Assembly (NCBI RefSeq): GCF_030124145.1 | Contig: NZ_JASKMS010000006.1 | Coordinates: 124,001-188,000, forward strand | DNA from: Streptomyces sp. 378 | Lineage (GTDB): Bacteria; Actinomycetota; Actinomycetes; Streptomycetales; Streptomycetaceae | Reading direction: 5' to 3' | DNA: 64,000 bases | Shown: positions 43,358 through 53,388 of the stretch, in pieces | How the letters are laid out: every line of letters starts with the position of its first letter | Position numbering within the stretch: position 1 is the first letter of the stretch | Notes under the pieces: generated by a model | What the model was told of the DNA's origin: nothing | The model's database searches: none | What the model saw: only the letters and a program-made list of their open reading frames with translations | Program-made: the position numbers and the translations under genes

Positions 43358-45924
43358 CAGAGGGTCACCGCCTTGCCGTCGGCGCCGGTCGCGCCCCGGG
43401 TGTACTTGGGGTGGATGAGGCCGACGCAGGTGTAGGGCAGTGCGTCGATCTCCTCGACGGGCACGCCGCGCTGCTCGGCCAGCAGGCGCACATGGTCGAG
43501 GTCGCTGCCCGCACCGGCACGCGCCAGGACCTTCCAGGGCACGCGGCGCAGCATGACCCGGGTGGTCTCGCCGACGCCGGGCTTGACGAGGTTCACGTCG
43601 TGGATGCCGTACTCCTCGCTGATGCGCTCCACCGCGGCCCAGCCCTCCCAGGTGGGCGAGCGGTCGGTCGCGAGCAGGTCCTTGGCCTGGGCGCAGGCCG
43701 CGTCCGTGACCTCGGGGAAGCGGGCGGACACGGCGTCCAGGAAGGTCACCGAGACGTCGGTGCCGGCGAGTTCGCGGTAGAACTTCGCGCCGTGGAAGTC
43801 GTGCGGGCCCACCAGGTCCGCGCGCAGCACGGTCCGCGAGATCAGGCCGGAGACGGTGGAGTTAAGGCAGGCCGAGGGGATGAGGAAGTCCTCTCGGGTG
43901 CCGTAGGTGCGTACGCAGGAGCCCGGGTCGGCCAGGACGGCGATCTCGGGGCTGAAGCCGCCGATGCCGTCGGTCTTCTCGAACTCCTCCAGTGCCTGGG
44001 CGAGTTCGCGGGTGATGGCGCCCTTTCCGGTCCAGCCGTCGACGAAGACGACGTCCCGCGGGTCGTGGTGCCCGGCGAGCCAGCGCAGCGCGTTGGCGTC
44101 GATGCCGCGGCCGCGGACGATCGACACGGCGTAGTGCGGCAGGTCGAGGCCGTGCCGGTGCTGCGCCCAGCGGCGCATGAGGACGCCGACGGGGGTGCCC
44201 GCGCGGGCCAGGGAGACCAGGACCGGACGCGGGGACCGCTCGGCGAGGACCGTCTCCGTGACCACGCCGACCGCCTGGGCGATACGGGCCGCCGAGGTGT
44301 CCAGGGCGGCGTGGAACAGCTCCTGGTACTGCTCGCTCGGCTGGTACTCCACGGGCAGTGACTCCGCGTAGTGGGCACCGCCGCTCTGGATCGCCTCCTC
44401 GCGCTCCTCGGTCGGCGCCTCCAGCGTCACGTCCGAGAGGTCCTGGAGCAGCCAGCCGACCTCCTCGGGGGCGTACGAGGAGAAGGCGGGGCCGCGGAGG
44501 GGCTCGGGCAGCATGGAGGGCCTTTCGGGGGCGTGCGGGGCCTCGGGGGCGTACGACGGTACGACGGCGAGGAGGACCTGCGGGGTGTGCGCGGCGAGCC
44601 GGGCCAGCAGGCCGTCCGGCGCGTGCAGCCGGGGGGTGTCGGCGGCCGAGTCGACGACGGCGACGACGGCGTCGAAGCCGGCGCCGGCGATGTTGTACGC
44701 GTATCGCTCGCCGGAGCCGTCGGCGGGGTTGTCGTGGGCGGGGAAGACCAGGCGGGTGCGTATCGCGTAGCCGGGGTCGTCGACCGCGAGGACGGGCGAG
44801 CGGGTGGTGGTGGAGTAGCGGACCTCGACGTCGGTGGTCCGCTCCAGCTCGCGGGCGAGCCGGAGGGGGGCGTACATCAGCTCTTCGAAGCCGAGGACGT
44901 GCACGCGGCGTGCGTCGGCGGGCAGCGCGTCCGCCAGGCGGCGGGCCATCGCGGGGAGGGCGTCCTCAAGGCGCTCGCGATGCGCGGGGGTGAACCCGTG
45001 CCGGCCGCCGTCCGGCAGGTCGGCGGGCCAGCGCAGGTCCACGCGGGTGACGTGGGGGTCGGTACCGTCGCCGTCCGGGTGCGGGCCGGTGAGGGCTGAT
45101 CGCGCGGTTCCCCGCGCCCCTCGAGGGCGTTGCCCGGGGTGCGCCGGGGACTGCCCGACCGGCCACGACGGTGCCGCACCCGCCGACGAGTCCCGCGCCG
45201 CGCTCTCCGGCTCGTACCGGGCCACCAGCTCCTGCCCCTTCTCCAGCACCCCCTCGGGCAGCCGTACGGTCCCCGAAGCCGCCGTGACCAGGTCGACGCG
45301 GGCACCGATCTCGCGGGCGAACTCCTCCAGCCGGCCGGCATCGGCCGCGGACCGCATGTCCACCAGCGCCACCACGACGTACCGCCGCCGCGGATACCGC
45401 TCGTGCAGATCCCGGACGGTGTTCAGCACCGTGTTGCCGGTGGAGAACTCGTCGTCGACCAGGACCAGCGGCCCGTCGCCGGTGAGCAGCGTGGGGTCCT
45501 CGGGCAGCAGCAGGTGCGAGGTCGCGTGGGAGTGGGACTCCTCGAAGCCGCCGGCCGGGGTGAGACCGTCGACCGGGCGGCGGGTGGAGTGCAGGTAGGG
45601 GGCGGGGCCCAGCCCGTCGGCCACGGAGTGGCCGAGGCCGGTCGCGGTCTCCGCGTAGCCGAGGACGACGGCCCTGCGGGCCTCGTCGGCGCCCAGCAGG
45701 TCACGTACCCGGCGGCCGAGCTCGAACCCGTGGTCGTACACGACGGACGGCGACTGCGGCACGTGTTTGCCCAGCACGTTCGACACCAGCAGGTGGGCCC
45801 GCTTGGGGTTGCGGCGCAGCGCCAGCCCCAGCAGGCCGGTCAGCCGGTCGTCGCCGACGAGCTCGACGCCGAGCCTCTCGGCGACCCAGCTGCCGGACCA
45901 GACGCGGTCGGCCTCGTCGCGCAC
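43357..45924 (-). CDS. Fused PRTase_2-TRSP-PRTase_1 protein (StiP-type) of the Ter island
   Basis: 855 residues in one open frame. Residues ~1-210 form a PRTase_2 domain (VYDHGFELGRRV, PLVLVDDEFSTGNTVLN: the PRPP loop). A low-complexity insertion follows with a Streptomyces repeat, then a TRSP domain (STTTRSPVLAVDDPGY) to about 465, then a PRTase_1/StiP domain (SLARAGTPVGVLMRRW, DVVFVDGWTGKGAI). Normally the two PRTases are separate genes (from memory); here no stop separates them. The Met of SMLPEPLRG could still start a second protein. The GTG at 45924 (GGGGGAG upstream) is preferred over 45948. Confidence 0.78.
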   Translation of the reverse strand: MRDEADRVWSGSWVAERLGVELVGDDRLTGLLGLALRRNPKRAHLLVSNVLGKHVPQSPSVVYDHGFELGRRVRDLLGADEARRAVVLGYAETATGLGHSVADGLGPAPYLHSTRRPVDGLTPAGGFEESHSHATSHLLLPEDPTLLTGDGPLVLVDDEFSTGNTVLNTVRDLHERYPRRRYVVVALVDMRSAADAGRLEEFAREIGARVDLVTAASGTVRLPEGVLEKGQELVARYEPESAARDSSAGAAPSWPVGQSPAHPGQRPRGARGTARSALTGPHPDGDGTDPHVTRVDLRWPADLPDGGRHGFTPAHRERLEDALPAMARRLADALPADARRVHVLGFEELMYAPLRLARELERTTDVEVRYSTTTRSPVLAVDDPGYAIRTRLVFPAHDNPADGSGERYAYNIAGAGFDAVVAVVDSAADTPRLHAPDGLLARLAAHTPQVLLAVVPSYAPEAPHAPERPSMLPEPLRGPAFSSYAPEEVGWLLQDLSDVTLEAPTEEREEAIQSGGAHYAESLPVEYQPSEQYQELFHAALDTSAARIAQAVGVVTETVLAERSPRPVLVSLARAGTPVGVLMRRWAQHRHGLDLPHYAVSIVRGRGIDANALRWLAGHHDPRDVVFVDGWTGKGAITRELAQALEEFEKTDGIGGFSPEIAVLADPGSCVRTYGTREDFLIPSACLNSTVSGLISRTVLRADLVGPHDFHGAKFYRELAGTDVSVTFLDAVSARFPEVTDAACAQAKDLLATDRSPTWEGWAAVERISEEYGIHDVNLVKPGVGETTRVMLRRVPWKVLARAGAGSDLDHVRLLAEQRGVPVEEIDALPYTCVGLIHPKYTRGATGADGKAVTL
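45074..45126 (-). repeat. Streptomyces GC-rich repeat, copy C (PRTase fusion)
   Basis: The minus-strand core GAGGGGCGCGGGGAACCGCG continues into CGATCAGCC and CCGCACCCGG. It lies in the linker between the PRTase_2 and TRSP domains, in-frame and sense, encoding RGARGTARSALTGPHP. Confidence 0.68.
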
Positions 45925-46016
45925 CTCATGGTGCTCCCCCTGGTTCACTGCCTTCTCCGCCTTCTCCGCCTTCTCGGTCTTCTCTGTCCACCCCGTGCAT
46001 CCCTTGCGTCGTGACG

Positions 46017-47183
46017 TCAGCCCGGCAATCCCGCCGCCAGCAGTTCCACGAAGCCGATGTCCTGGTTCGCCACGCCGAAGACCTCGGCCCGCAGCAGGGT
46101 CCGCTCGGCCCAGGCCCGGTGCGGCTTCACCTCGTTCATCTTGTTCGTGTAGGCCGACCTCATCACACCCCCGCCGCCGCGCTCGGGGCGCAGGATGTCC
46201 TGGGCGTCGGAGAACTCCTCGTGGCTGACGACCGACAGGGCGTGCACCGGCAGGACATGCGAGGGGTGGATGCAGGTCTTGCCCAGCAGGCCGTTGGCCT
46301 GGTCCAGGGAGATCTCCCTCAGCAGGCCGTCCATGGCGTGCTCGATCAGCTTCTCGCGCAGTTCCGCGGCCTGCACCTCCAGGAAGGGGCTCTGGCGCAG
46401 CAACGGCTTGAACATGCGCTCCTGGACCCGGAAGTACTCCCACACCGGCCCGGTCACGGTGAAGCCGGTCCCGTCGGCGCGGCCCAGCATGTTCACCACG
46501 TCCTCGATGACGGAGGCGACGATCTGCACGTCGTAGGCTGTCATGTCGGGGCCTCTGCGCAGTCCGTAGGAAGAGCAGAAGTCCGTCACTCCCAGGCGCA
46601 GGGCCAGCACGCGCTCGCGGTACTTGTCGATCGCCCGGGAGATGCCTTCCAGGGTCTCCACGCGGGATTCGCGGTACAGCAGCTCCGGGGACTCCAGCAC
46701 GGGCATGGCGAAAAGGCGACGGCCGCTTTCGGCCTCGGCGGCGACCAGGGCTTCGAGGAAGGGCATGCCGCGTTCCTCGGTGAACTTGGGCAGGACGAAC
46801 CCGGACAGCAGCCGCGCGGCGGGCCCGAAGCGTCGTACGAGGTCGGGTATCTGCCCGGGGGCGCGGACCCGGATGAACAGCAGCGGCAGGTCGGCGTCCG
46901 GGAGGTCGTCGAGGGCCGCGAACTGGCGGACGAGGTTCTCCTCGCCGGGGCCGACGTCGGCGTCGTCGATCGAGTCCTCCAGGCACAGCACCATCGAGAC
47001 CACGCCGCGACCGGCCTGCTTGAGGATGTCGTCGGCCAGACGCGGCCGGGTGGCCGGGCTGTAGAGCGTGGCGCCCAGGGCGGCCGAGAGCAGCCGGGCC
47101 GGGGAGTCCGCGGTGAACGGGCACGGCTCGCGGTAGAAGAGACGCTTCCGCACCTCAGGGGCGATGTGCCCGAAGTGACGCAT
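46017..47183 (-). CDS. HpcH/HpaI aldolase-citrate lyase (C-C bond lyase) of the Ter island
   Basis: 388 residues of the CitE-like TIM-barrel lyase class. Landmarks are LYSPATRPRLADDILKQ, MVLCLEDSIDDAD (acidic Mg2+ ligands), PLLFIRVR (Arg), FAMPVLESPELL (Glu) and GKTCIHPSHV. This matches the C-C_Bond_Lyase family found with TerD and PRTase genes. It is the first gene of the minus-strand operon (lyase, PRTase fusion, HAD); 92 nt containing GAGAAGGCG repeats separate it from the PRTase start. Confidence 0.9.
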   Translation of the reverse strand: MRHFGHIAPEVRKRLFYREPCPFTADSPARLLSAALGATLYSPATRPRLADDILKQAGRGVVSMVLCLEDSIDDADVGPGEENLVRQFAALDDLPDADLPLLFIRVRAPGQIPDLVRRFGPAARLLSGFVLPKFTEERGMPFLEALVAAEAESGRRLFAMPVLESPELLYRESRVETLEGISRAIDKYRERVLALRLGVTDFCSSYGLRRGPDMTAYDVQIVASVIEDVVNMLGRADGTGFTVTGPVWEYFRVQERMFKPLLRQSPFLEVQAAELREKLIEHAMDGLLREISLDQANGLLGKTCIHPSHVLPVHALSVVSHEEFSDAQDILRPERGGGGVMRSAYTNKMNEVKPHRAWAERTLLRAEVFGVANQDIGFVELLAAGLPG

Positions 47184-47409
47184 GGAACTCCCCCGTGGTG
47201 GTTGTGCGACCTGCGAATCGACGACATCTGGCCGGTAATAGTACGTAGAAGTCCATGTCGGAGGTTCCCATCAGGCATGAATTTCAGGTAACGCGGGCCA
47301 TCACAGCCAGTACCCGGCCATCACCACGGTAGTCCGCAACGGCGGTCGGCGCCGCTCGCGACCGTCGCCCGCGTTGTCGTGAGCAGGACCGAGAGGGCAG
47401 GATGACCGC

Positions 47410-48318
47410 ATGACGCACGCGATGCTGAAGGGGTCGAACGTCCCGCTGGAAGCCACCACGGTGCGCGCCGTGCTGCGCTGGACACCCGGGCAGGGGGTTC
47501 CGGACGTCGACGCCTCCGCGCTGCTCCTCGGCCCCGACGGTCGTGTGCGCTCCGACGAGGACTTCGTCTTCTACAACCAGCCCCGGCACCCGGCCGGGAA
47601 GGTGTGGCGGCTCGGCAAGAAGCGGGACGCCGAGGGCCTGACCGACACGATCCAGACGGAACTCACCGGTGTCGAGCAGGAAGTCAGCCGGATTCTGCTG
47701 GTCGCATCGGCGGACGGCGTGACGTTCGACCGCGTACAGGCGCTGCGCATCCTGCTGTACGACGCGGCGGGCTCCGACGCCGAGGCGCTGGCGTATTTCG
47801 ACGTCAAGCCGGAGACGGGCCAGGAGACCGCGCTGATCTGCGGGGAGCTGTACCGGCGCGGCGAGGGCTGGAAGTTCCGGGCGCTGGGCGAGGGCTATTC
47901 GAACGGGCTGAAGGGGCTCGCGACGGACTTCGGCATCTCGGTGGACGAGTCGGAGGCGGCCGAGGAGCCGACCACGACGGTCCCCGCGCCGCCCACCACG
48001 AACACGCCCGCGCAGCAGACGACCGCCGGTCCCGCGCAGCAGCCCCCCGAGGCCTCCCCGCCGCTGCCCCCGGAGCAGCCCGCCCCCGGAGTGCCCGCGC
48101 AGCCCGCCTACGGGTATCCCCAGCAGCCGCCGGCGACCCAGCCGGCGTACGGCTACCCGCAGTCCACCGGCCGCCCCACGTACGGCTACCCCCAGGCCCC
48201 TGCCGGGGCGGGTGCGGCGGGGGCGCAGAGCGGCTACGGCTACCCGCCGCCGGTCACGGCGTCCCCCGACCCTGACTTCACCCTGCCCCCGCAGGGCCCG
48301 CAGTTCGCCGGACGCTAG
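47410..48318 (+). CDS. TerD family protein with YGYPQ-rich tail
   Basis: 302 residues. The N-terminal ~180 form a TerD domain: [27 protein letters not shown] (Ca2+-binding Asp), [16 protein letters not shown] and [15 protein letters not shown]. The C-terminal ~120 residues are proline/glutamine-rich with repeats of PxYGYPQ. Such low-complexity tails could promote assembly or membrane contact. It is divergent from the lyase operon. TerD proteins bind Ca2+ and act in tellurite and general stress responses. Confidence 0.9.
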   Translation: MTHAMLKGSNVPLEATTVRAVLRWTPGQGVPDVDASALLLGPDGRVRSDEDFVFYNQPRHPAGKVWRLGKKRDAEGLTDTIQTELTGVEQEVSRILLVASADGVTFDRVQALRILLYDAAGSDAEALAYFDVKPETGQETALICGELYRRGEGWKFRALGEGYSNGLKGLATDFGISVDESEAAEEPTTTVPAPPTTNTPAQQTTAGPAQQPPEASPPLPPEQPAPGVPAQPAYGYPQQPPATQPAYGYPQSTGRPTYGYPQAPAGAGAAGAQSGYGYPPPVTASPDPDFTLPPQGPQFAGR

Positions 48319-48387
48319 GGCGCCGTCCGCGACGTCGCGTCGTCCGCCCGGAAGGCGGGCCCTGCGGCGTCGGCCGGGGCCTCGGGG

Positions 48388-49122
48388 TCAGCGATCGACC
48401 TTGCTCTTGTAGCCCCGGCCCCACTGCAGCCCCCACCCGTACAGCCGGTCGAGTTCGGCCTGGAAGCCGTAGACGAACTTCGCCTCGCGGCGGACGACGA
48501 TCTCGTCCTTCACCTTCTCGATCATGACGACGGCGCAGGAGCGTGCCTGGGGCTGACGTTCGTCGAGGTGGATCTCGATGCGGGGTCCGTTGCTCGGGTA
48601 GAGGGTGACGATGGCCTGTGCGCGGTCGAAGGCGGGTGTCTGGTCGTAGATGTAGACGAACACCAGCAGCCGCTTGATCTGGTCACGGTGGTCGAGGTTG
48701 ATGTACATCGTCTCGCCGGACGCGGAGCCGAAGCGGTCGTCGCCGCTGAGCTTGACGTAGGGCGCGGCGTTGACGTCGCCGAAGTAGCCGCCGAGGGGCT
48801 GGACGACGCCCTTGCTGCCGTCCTGGAGTTCGTAGAGGCAGCCGAGGTCGAGGTCGACGTTGACCATGCTCTGGCTGTGGCCGACGACCTCGGGGGGTTT
48901 GAGCGCCCGGAAGGGATGGCGCAGCAGGCTCTCGCGCTGGTTGCCGCCGATGTCGGAGGTGCGCATCCGCCAGCTGAGGTTGACGCGCAGATGGCCGGTG
49001 GCCGCGCCCTGTTTGCTGAGTGATATCTGCGCGCGCCGCTTGGTCAGCTCGATCGCGTTGGTCGACGCGTCGCCCGAGTCGAACGGCGTGTCACCGCGCC
49101 GGAGTCCGTCGAACAGGCCCAT
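48388..49122 (-). CDS. TerA-like member of the TerD superfamily
   Basis: 244 residues. After a short N-terminal region (MGLFDGLRRGDTPF), the motifs IELTKRRAQISLSKQG, DLDLGCLYELQDGSKG and DDRFGSASGETMYINLDH match TerA/TerD-superfamily proteins, including the Asp-rich Ca2+-binding loops. The start at 49122 follows GGGGGCGGA. It is convergent with the TerD gene at 47410. Confidence 0.88.
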   Translation of the reverse strand: MGLFDGLRRGDTPFDSGDASTNAIELTKRRAQISLSKQGAATGHLRVNLSWRMRTSDIGGNQRESLLRHPFRALKPPEVVGHSQSMVNVDLDLGCLYELQDGSKGVVQPLGGYFGDVNAAPYVKLSGDDRFGSASGETMYINLDHRDQIKRLLVFVYIYDQTPAFDRAQAIVTLYPSNGPRIEIHLDERQPQARSCAVVMIEKVKDEIVVRREAKFVYGFQAELDRLYGWGLQWGRGYKSKVDR

Positions 49123-49252
49123 TCCGCCCCCATGTTCACGTGGAGACCGCGGGTCGTCGCCGTACCCGCGGCCCTTGACGACCGACGGGACGGCCGCCGA
49201 GGACTCGCCTCGGTGGCCGCCCCGCACAGAGCGTTCCTCACCCGGAGGGGTG

Positions 49253-50398
49253 TCACACCCCGGACGAGACCTCAGTCTTCGAGTCGGAGCCGGAGTCTCC
49301 CTCGGCCGCGGCGATGGCGCGGTTGCGGCGGACGGAGGACCAGAAGGAGGCGCCGATCAGGACGACGCCGATGAGGCCGGTGACGATCTCGTTGATCTCG
49401 TAGCGGATGGTGATGAGCAGGATCGCGGCGAGCGCGCCGATGGCGTAGTGGGCGCCGTGCTCCAGGTAGACGTAGTCGTCGAGGGTGCCCTGGCGGACCA
49501 GGTAGACCGTGAGCGACCGGACGTACATGGCGCCGATGCCGAGGCCGAGGGCCATCAGGACGATGTCGTTGGTGATGGCGAAGGCGCCGATCACGCCGTC
49601 GAAGGAGAACGACGCGTCCAGGACCTCGAGGTAGAGGAACAGGAAGAACGCGGCCTTGCCCGCCACGACCATCGCGGACTTGGGCTTGCCCTCGCGCGCG
49701 GCCTGCTCCTCGGCCTCGTGCTCGCGCTCCTCCTCCTCTTCGAGCTTGTCCTCGAAGTAGCCGGACAGGCCACCGACGATCATGTACGTGATCAGACCGC
49801 CGATGCCGGAGAGCAGAACGGTCTCCGCCTTGTCGACGTGGGTACCGCCGTGCTGGTGGGCCTGGGTCGCGAAGGTCATGGCCGAGATCAGCAGGACGAT
49901 CAGCGCGACGCAGACCGACAGCATGTCGACCTTGCCGAGCTTGGCCAGCGGGCGCTCCAGCCAGCCGAGCCACTTGATGTCCCGGTCCTCGAAGATGAAG
50001 TCGAGGAAGATCATCAACAGGAACATGCCACCGAACGCGGCGATCGCCGGGTGGGCGTCGGTGACGTACTGCTGGTACTGGTCCTTGTCGGTGAGCGCGA
50101 GATCGACGGCCTCGATCGGCCCGAGCTGGGCGCTGACCGCGACGATCACGACAGGGAAGACGAGCCGCATACCGAAGACGGCGATCAGGATGCCGATCGT
50201 GAGGAAGATCTTCTGCCAGAAGGCACTCATCTTCTTCAGGATTCCGGCGTTGACCACGGCGTTGTCGAAGGACAGCGAGATCTCGAGGATGGACAGGATC
50301 GCAACGACGCCGAACGCGGTCCACCCTCCGTAGAAGATCGCTGCGACCAGGCCGAGCGCGGTGACCGCGAACGACCACCCGAAGGTTTTCAGAACCAC
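49253..50398 (-). CDS. DUF475 / TerC-like integral membrane protein
   Basis: 381 residues, about nine membrane spans in two halves. The metal-site segments are LEISLSFDNAVVNA in the first half and LDASFSFDGVIGAFAITND in the second, the TerC pattern of two Asp-containing helices. A charged loop (EDKLEEEEEREHEAEEQAARE) lies between. TerC proteins export or insert metals (Mn2+) and cooperate with TerD proteins. A GGGGTGTCACACCCC hairpin at 49247-49261 overlaps its stop. Confidence 0.9.
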   Translation of the reverse strand: MVLKTFGWSFAVTALGLVAAIFYGGWTAFGVVAILSILEISLSFDNAVVNAGILKKMSAFWQKIFLTIGILIAVFGMRLVFPVVIVAVSAQLGPIEAVDLALTDKDQYQQYVTDAHPAIAAFGGMFLLMIFLDFIFEDRDIKWLGWLERPLAKLGKVDMLSVCVALIVLLISAMTFATQAHQHGGTHVDKAETVLLSGIGGLITYMIVGGLSGYFEDKLEEEEEREHEAEEQAAREGKPKSAMVVAGKAAFFLFLYLEVLDASFSFDGVIGAFAITNDIVLMALGLGIGAMYVRSLTVYLVRQGTLDDYVYLEHGAHYAIGALAAILLITIRYEINEIVTGLIGVVLIGASFWSSVRRNRAIAAAEGDSGSDSKTEVSSGV

Positions 50399-50523
50399 TG
50401 GCTACCCAATCGTGTGTGTACGGGGCTCCCCCGCGCCGTACCCGGCTTTACGAACTTTTGAAGCCGAAGTCTAGTCGGGACCCCTTCGCGCCCCACTGGC
50501 CCCTGGGTTTTGCTCATAACGCG

Positions 50524-51099
50524 TTATGAGACGTTGACCCCGAAGTCCAGCGCGATGCCCCGCAGGCCCGACGCGTACCCCTGCCCCACGGCCCTGAACT
50601 TCCACTCGCCCTGGTACCGGTAGAGCTCGCCGAAGATCATCGCGGTCTCCGTGGAGGCGTCCTCGCTGAGGTCGTAGCGGGCGAGTTCCTGGCCGTCGGC
50701 CTGGTTCACCACGCGGATGAAGGCGTTGCTGACCTGGCCGAAGGTCTGTCCGCGCTCGTCGGCCATGTGGATGGAGACGGGAAACACGATCTTGTCGCAC
50801 TGCGGCGGGACCTTGGAGAGGTCGATCAGGAGCGACTCGTCGTCGCCGTCGCCCTCGCCGGTGAGGTTGTCACCGGTGTGCTCGACCGAGCCGTCCGGGC
50901 TCTTGAGCTGGTTGTAGAAGACGAACCACTCGTCCCCGAGCACCCGCCCGCTGTCGCACATCAGGGCACTTGCGTCGAGGTCGAAGGGCGCTCCGGTGGT
51001 GGAGCGCGCGTCCCAGCCGAGTCCGACCATCACCTGAGTGAGGTCGGGTGCGGCCTTGGACAGGGAGACGTTGCCCCCCTTGGCGAGCGTGACGCCCAT
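50524..51099 (-). CDS. terD: TerD family protein
   Basis: A 191-residue canonical Ter[55 protein letters not shown] (Ca2+-binding acidic loop), [15 protein letters not shown] and [13 protein letters not shown]. It is a tandem paralogue of the next upstream gene, with clear DNA similarity, and probably arose by duplication. The ATG at 51099 has GGGAGGG upstream. Confidence 0.95.
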   Translation of the reverse strand: MGVTLAKGGNVSLSKAAPDLTQVMVGLGWDARSTTGAPFDLDASALMCDSGRVLGDEWFVFYNQLKSPDGSVEHTGDNLTGEGDGDDESLLIDLSKVPPQCDKIVFPVSIHMADERGQTFGQVSNAFIRVVNQADGQELARYDLSEDASTETAMIFGELYRYQGEWKFRAVGQGYASGLRGIALDFGVNVS

Positions 51100-51157
51100 G
51101 ATGCTGTCCCTCCCCTTGGGCCACCGGCCCGGTGGTGTTACTGAGGTGGTCCTGCAC

Positions 51158-51192
51158 GTCCGGCGCCGCACGTAAACCGTGCGGCGCCGGAC
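51158..51192. terminator. Strong hairpin between the two terD paralogues
   Basis: 15-nt perfect arms (GTCCGGCGCCGCACG and its complement) around a TAAAC loop, 42 nt after the stop of the upstream terD. The two paralogues may therefore be separate transcripts. Confidence 0.8.
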
Positions 51193-51234
51193 AAGAAGAC
51201 CTCGGGGCCCGGTCGTCAGGGCCCGTCAGGCGCT

Positions 51235-51810
51235 TCAGACGTTCACACCGAAGTCCTGCGCGATGCCGCGCAGGCCCGAGGCGTAGCCCTGGCCGATGGC
51301 GCGGAACTTCCACTCCGCGCCGTGCCGGTAGAGCTCGCCGAAGACCATGGCGGTCTCGGTGGAGGCGTCCTCGCTCAGGTCGTACCGGGCGATCTCGGCG
51401 CCGCCGGCCTGGTTCACGACGCGGATGAACGCGTTGCGCACCTGGCCGAAGGACTGCTGGCGGGTCTCGGCGTCGTAGATGGACACCGGGAAGACGATCT
51501 TCTCGATGTCGGCCGGGACGCCGGCGAGGTCGATCTTGATCTGCTCGTCGTCGCCCTCGCCCTCACCGGTGATGTTGTCGCCGGTGTGCTCGACGGAGCC
51601 GTCCGGGCTCTTGAGGTTGTTGAAGAAGATGAAGTGCTGGTCGTTGCCGACCTTGCCGGAGTTGTTCAGCAGCAGCGCGCTGGCGTCCAGGTCGAAGTCC
51701 GTGCCGGTCGTGGTGCGGACGTCCCACCCCAGACCGATGATGACCGCGGTCAGGCCCGGCGCCTCCTTGCTCAGCGATACGTTGCCGCCCTTGCTGAGGC
51801 TGACTCCCAC
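51235..51810 (-). CDS. terD: TerD family protein
   Basis: 191 residues, closely related to the downstream paralogue. [55 protein letters not shown] and [18 protein letters not shown] are TerD hallmarks with the Ca2+-binding Asp/Glu clusters. It is the typical Streptomyces chromosomal terD, placed near a peroxiredoxin and aceE. Confidence 0.95.
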   Translation of the reverse strand: MGVSLSKGGNVSLSKEAPGLTAVIIGLGWDVRTTTGTDFDLDASALLLNNSGKVGNDQHFIFFNNLKSPDGSVEHTGDNITGEGEGDDEQIKIDLAGVPADIEKIVFPVSIYDAETRQQSFGQVRNAFIRVVNQAGGAEIARYDLSEDASTETAMVFGELYRHGAEWKFRAIGQGYASGLRGIAQDFGVNV

Positions 51811-51957
51811 GAGTCCTCCATTGGTGTCCAGGGGCGGGATGCCCCGTTGTGCTCGGATGTCGGATCAACGAGTCGATCCTAGTGACGGGTTCCCGCCGCA
51901 CCCAGGCCCTAAGGCCGACAATTCGGCGGGTGTCGAGCGCTTGCCGCCCGACCGGCG

Positions 51958-52416
51958 TCACAGGGAGTCGAGCGCCTTCACGTAGTCGTTCAGGTCGCGC
52001 GCGTCCGGCAGGCCGTTGACGACGGTCCACCGCACGACGCCCTCCTTGTCGATGACGAAGGTGCCGCGCACGGCGCAGCCCTTGCCCTCGTCGAAGACGC
52101 CGTAGGCCCGCGAGACGTTGCCGTGCGGCCAGAAATCCGACAGCAGCGGGTACTCCAGGCTCTCCTGCTCGCCGAAGACGCGCAGGGTGTGGATGGAGTC
52201 GTTGGAGACGGCGAGCAGCTCGGTGTCCCGGTCGGAGAACTGCGGCAGGTTGTCACGCAGCTCGCACAGTTCGCCGGTGCACACACCGGTGAAGGCGAAG
52301 GGGTAGAAGAGCAGCACGACGTTCTTGCGGCCCCGGAAGTCGGACAGCCGCACGGACCGGCCGTGGTTGTCCTTGAGCTCGAAGTCGGGGGCCTTCTCGC
52401 CGACCTGGATCGCCAT
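51958..52416 (-). CDS. Peroxiredoxin, AhpE-like
   Basis: 152 residues. The peroxidatic Cys46 lies in [12 protein letters not shown], with the P-x3-T-x2-C motif; Arg in [10 protein letters not shown] completes the site. A second cysteine, Cys51, sits five residues later, and Cys also occurs in EGKGCAVRG. It reduces hydroperoxides, with thioredoxin or mycoredoxin as donor. RBS GAAGGG precedes the ATG at 52416. Confidence 0.93.
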   Translation of the reverse strand: MAIQVGEKAPDFELKDNHGRSVRLSDFRGRKNVVLLFYPFAFTGVCTGELCELRDNLPQFSDRDTELLAVSNDSIHTLRVFGEQESLEYPLLSDFWPHGNVSRAYGVFDEGKGCAVRGTFVIDKEGVVRWTVVNGLPDARDLNDYVKALDSL

Positions 52417-52521
52417 CGCTGTGGGTGTCCCTTCCTGGTCTCCTCGGGTGGGACCACCCTACGCAGGCACCGGCACAGGCCGGAGGGCGGGCCGACAGCG
52501 CCGGCCCGCCCCGCCGTACGA

Positions 52522-52959
52522 CTAACGCTTGGACTTGGCGGCCTTGGGCGTGGCCAGCCGGCTGCCGCTCCAGTCCTTGCCGACGCTGACGCTCTTGGAC
52601 GCCGTCAGACCCGCCGTGGTGGCGGCTTCCGAGATGTCACTCGGCTCCACGTACCCCGAACGGCCGGTCTTCGGCGTCAGGAGCAGGATCGCGCCGCCCT
52701 CTTCGATGTACGTGGTGGCATCCACCAGCGCATCCGTCAGGTCGCCGTCGTCGTCACGGAACCACAGCACAACGGCATCGGCCACGTCGTCGTAGTCCTC
52801 GTCCACCAGGTCGGCCTCGATGATGCCCTCGATGGCCTTGCGGAGCTCCTGGTCCACGTCGTCGTCGTAGCCGATCTCCTGGACCACCTGCCCGGGCTGG
52901 AACCCCAGCCTGGCGGCAGGGTTCGTCCGCTCCTCCGCGTGGTCCGCGGTCGCGCTCAC
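52522..52959 (-). CDS. DUF3052 protein
   Basis: A 145-residue acidic actinobacterial protein. Landmarks are LGFQPGQVVQEIGYDDDVD, VDEDYDDVADAVVLWFRDDDG and GAILLLTPKTGRSGYVEPSD. There are no catalytic motifs or membrane segments. The GTG at 52959 follows CAGGAGGCAACCC, a good ribosome-binding site. The family is conserved next to the peroxiredoxin and aceE genes in Streptomyces (from memory) and has no assigned role. Confidence 0.9.
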   Translation of the reverse strand: MSATADHAEERTNPAARLGFQPGQVVQEIGYDDDVDQELRKAIEGIIEADLVDEDYDDVADAVVLWFRDDDGDLTDALVDATTYIEEGGAILLLTPKTGRSGYVEPSDISEAATTAGLTASKSVSVGKDWSGSRLATPKAAKSKR

Positions 52960-53388
52960 GGGTTGCCTCCTGATCATGTTTTGGAAATATCTCAGCCACG
53001 CGCGTGCGCGAAGCATTGGCCGTAGTCCACACGGGCGGGACCGATCGCGCAAGTACCCGGCCGTTCAGACCGCCGAAACGGTGACGATCCTGGCCGTGTC
53101 GCCGCAACTTCAGGCACACCATCATGGCTCGAGGTGACGTACACCACACCTTTCTGCCCTGTTTGGGCGTTTGGGAATCGTCTGTGGGTACGAGACTCGA
53201 ATGTATTCGCCCCATACGTCACGAAGCCGGGACGGAGTCGATCCCACCGTCGGGTTACCGTCCGGTAGAGATGACGATTCACGGCCCCTAGGGGGACGAT
53301 GGGGAACGGCGCGGCCCCCAGCGACGACGCCCAGCGACGACAGCGAAACAGCGGCCCTCGCACGGCCCTCTGACAGGTAAGGAACAGC
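52960..53388. other. Divergent promoter region of DUF3052 and aceE
   Basis: 429 nt without a credible gene. Seen: an AT-richer patch near 52976-52995, a CGCGCGTGCGCG dyad at about 53000-53011, a GGTG/CACC dyad at about 53132-53144 and CGAATGTATTCG at 53198-53209, a palindrome (CGAAT-GT-ATTCG). No -10/-35 pair is clear. Confidence 0.6.

Noticed and set aside
45925-47124. Upstream part of the long PRTase frame
   Set aside because: Antisense/other-frame reading through the CitE-like gene; true start is near 45924.
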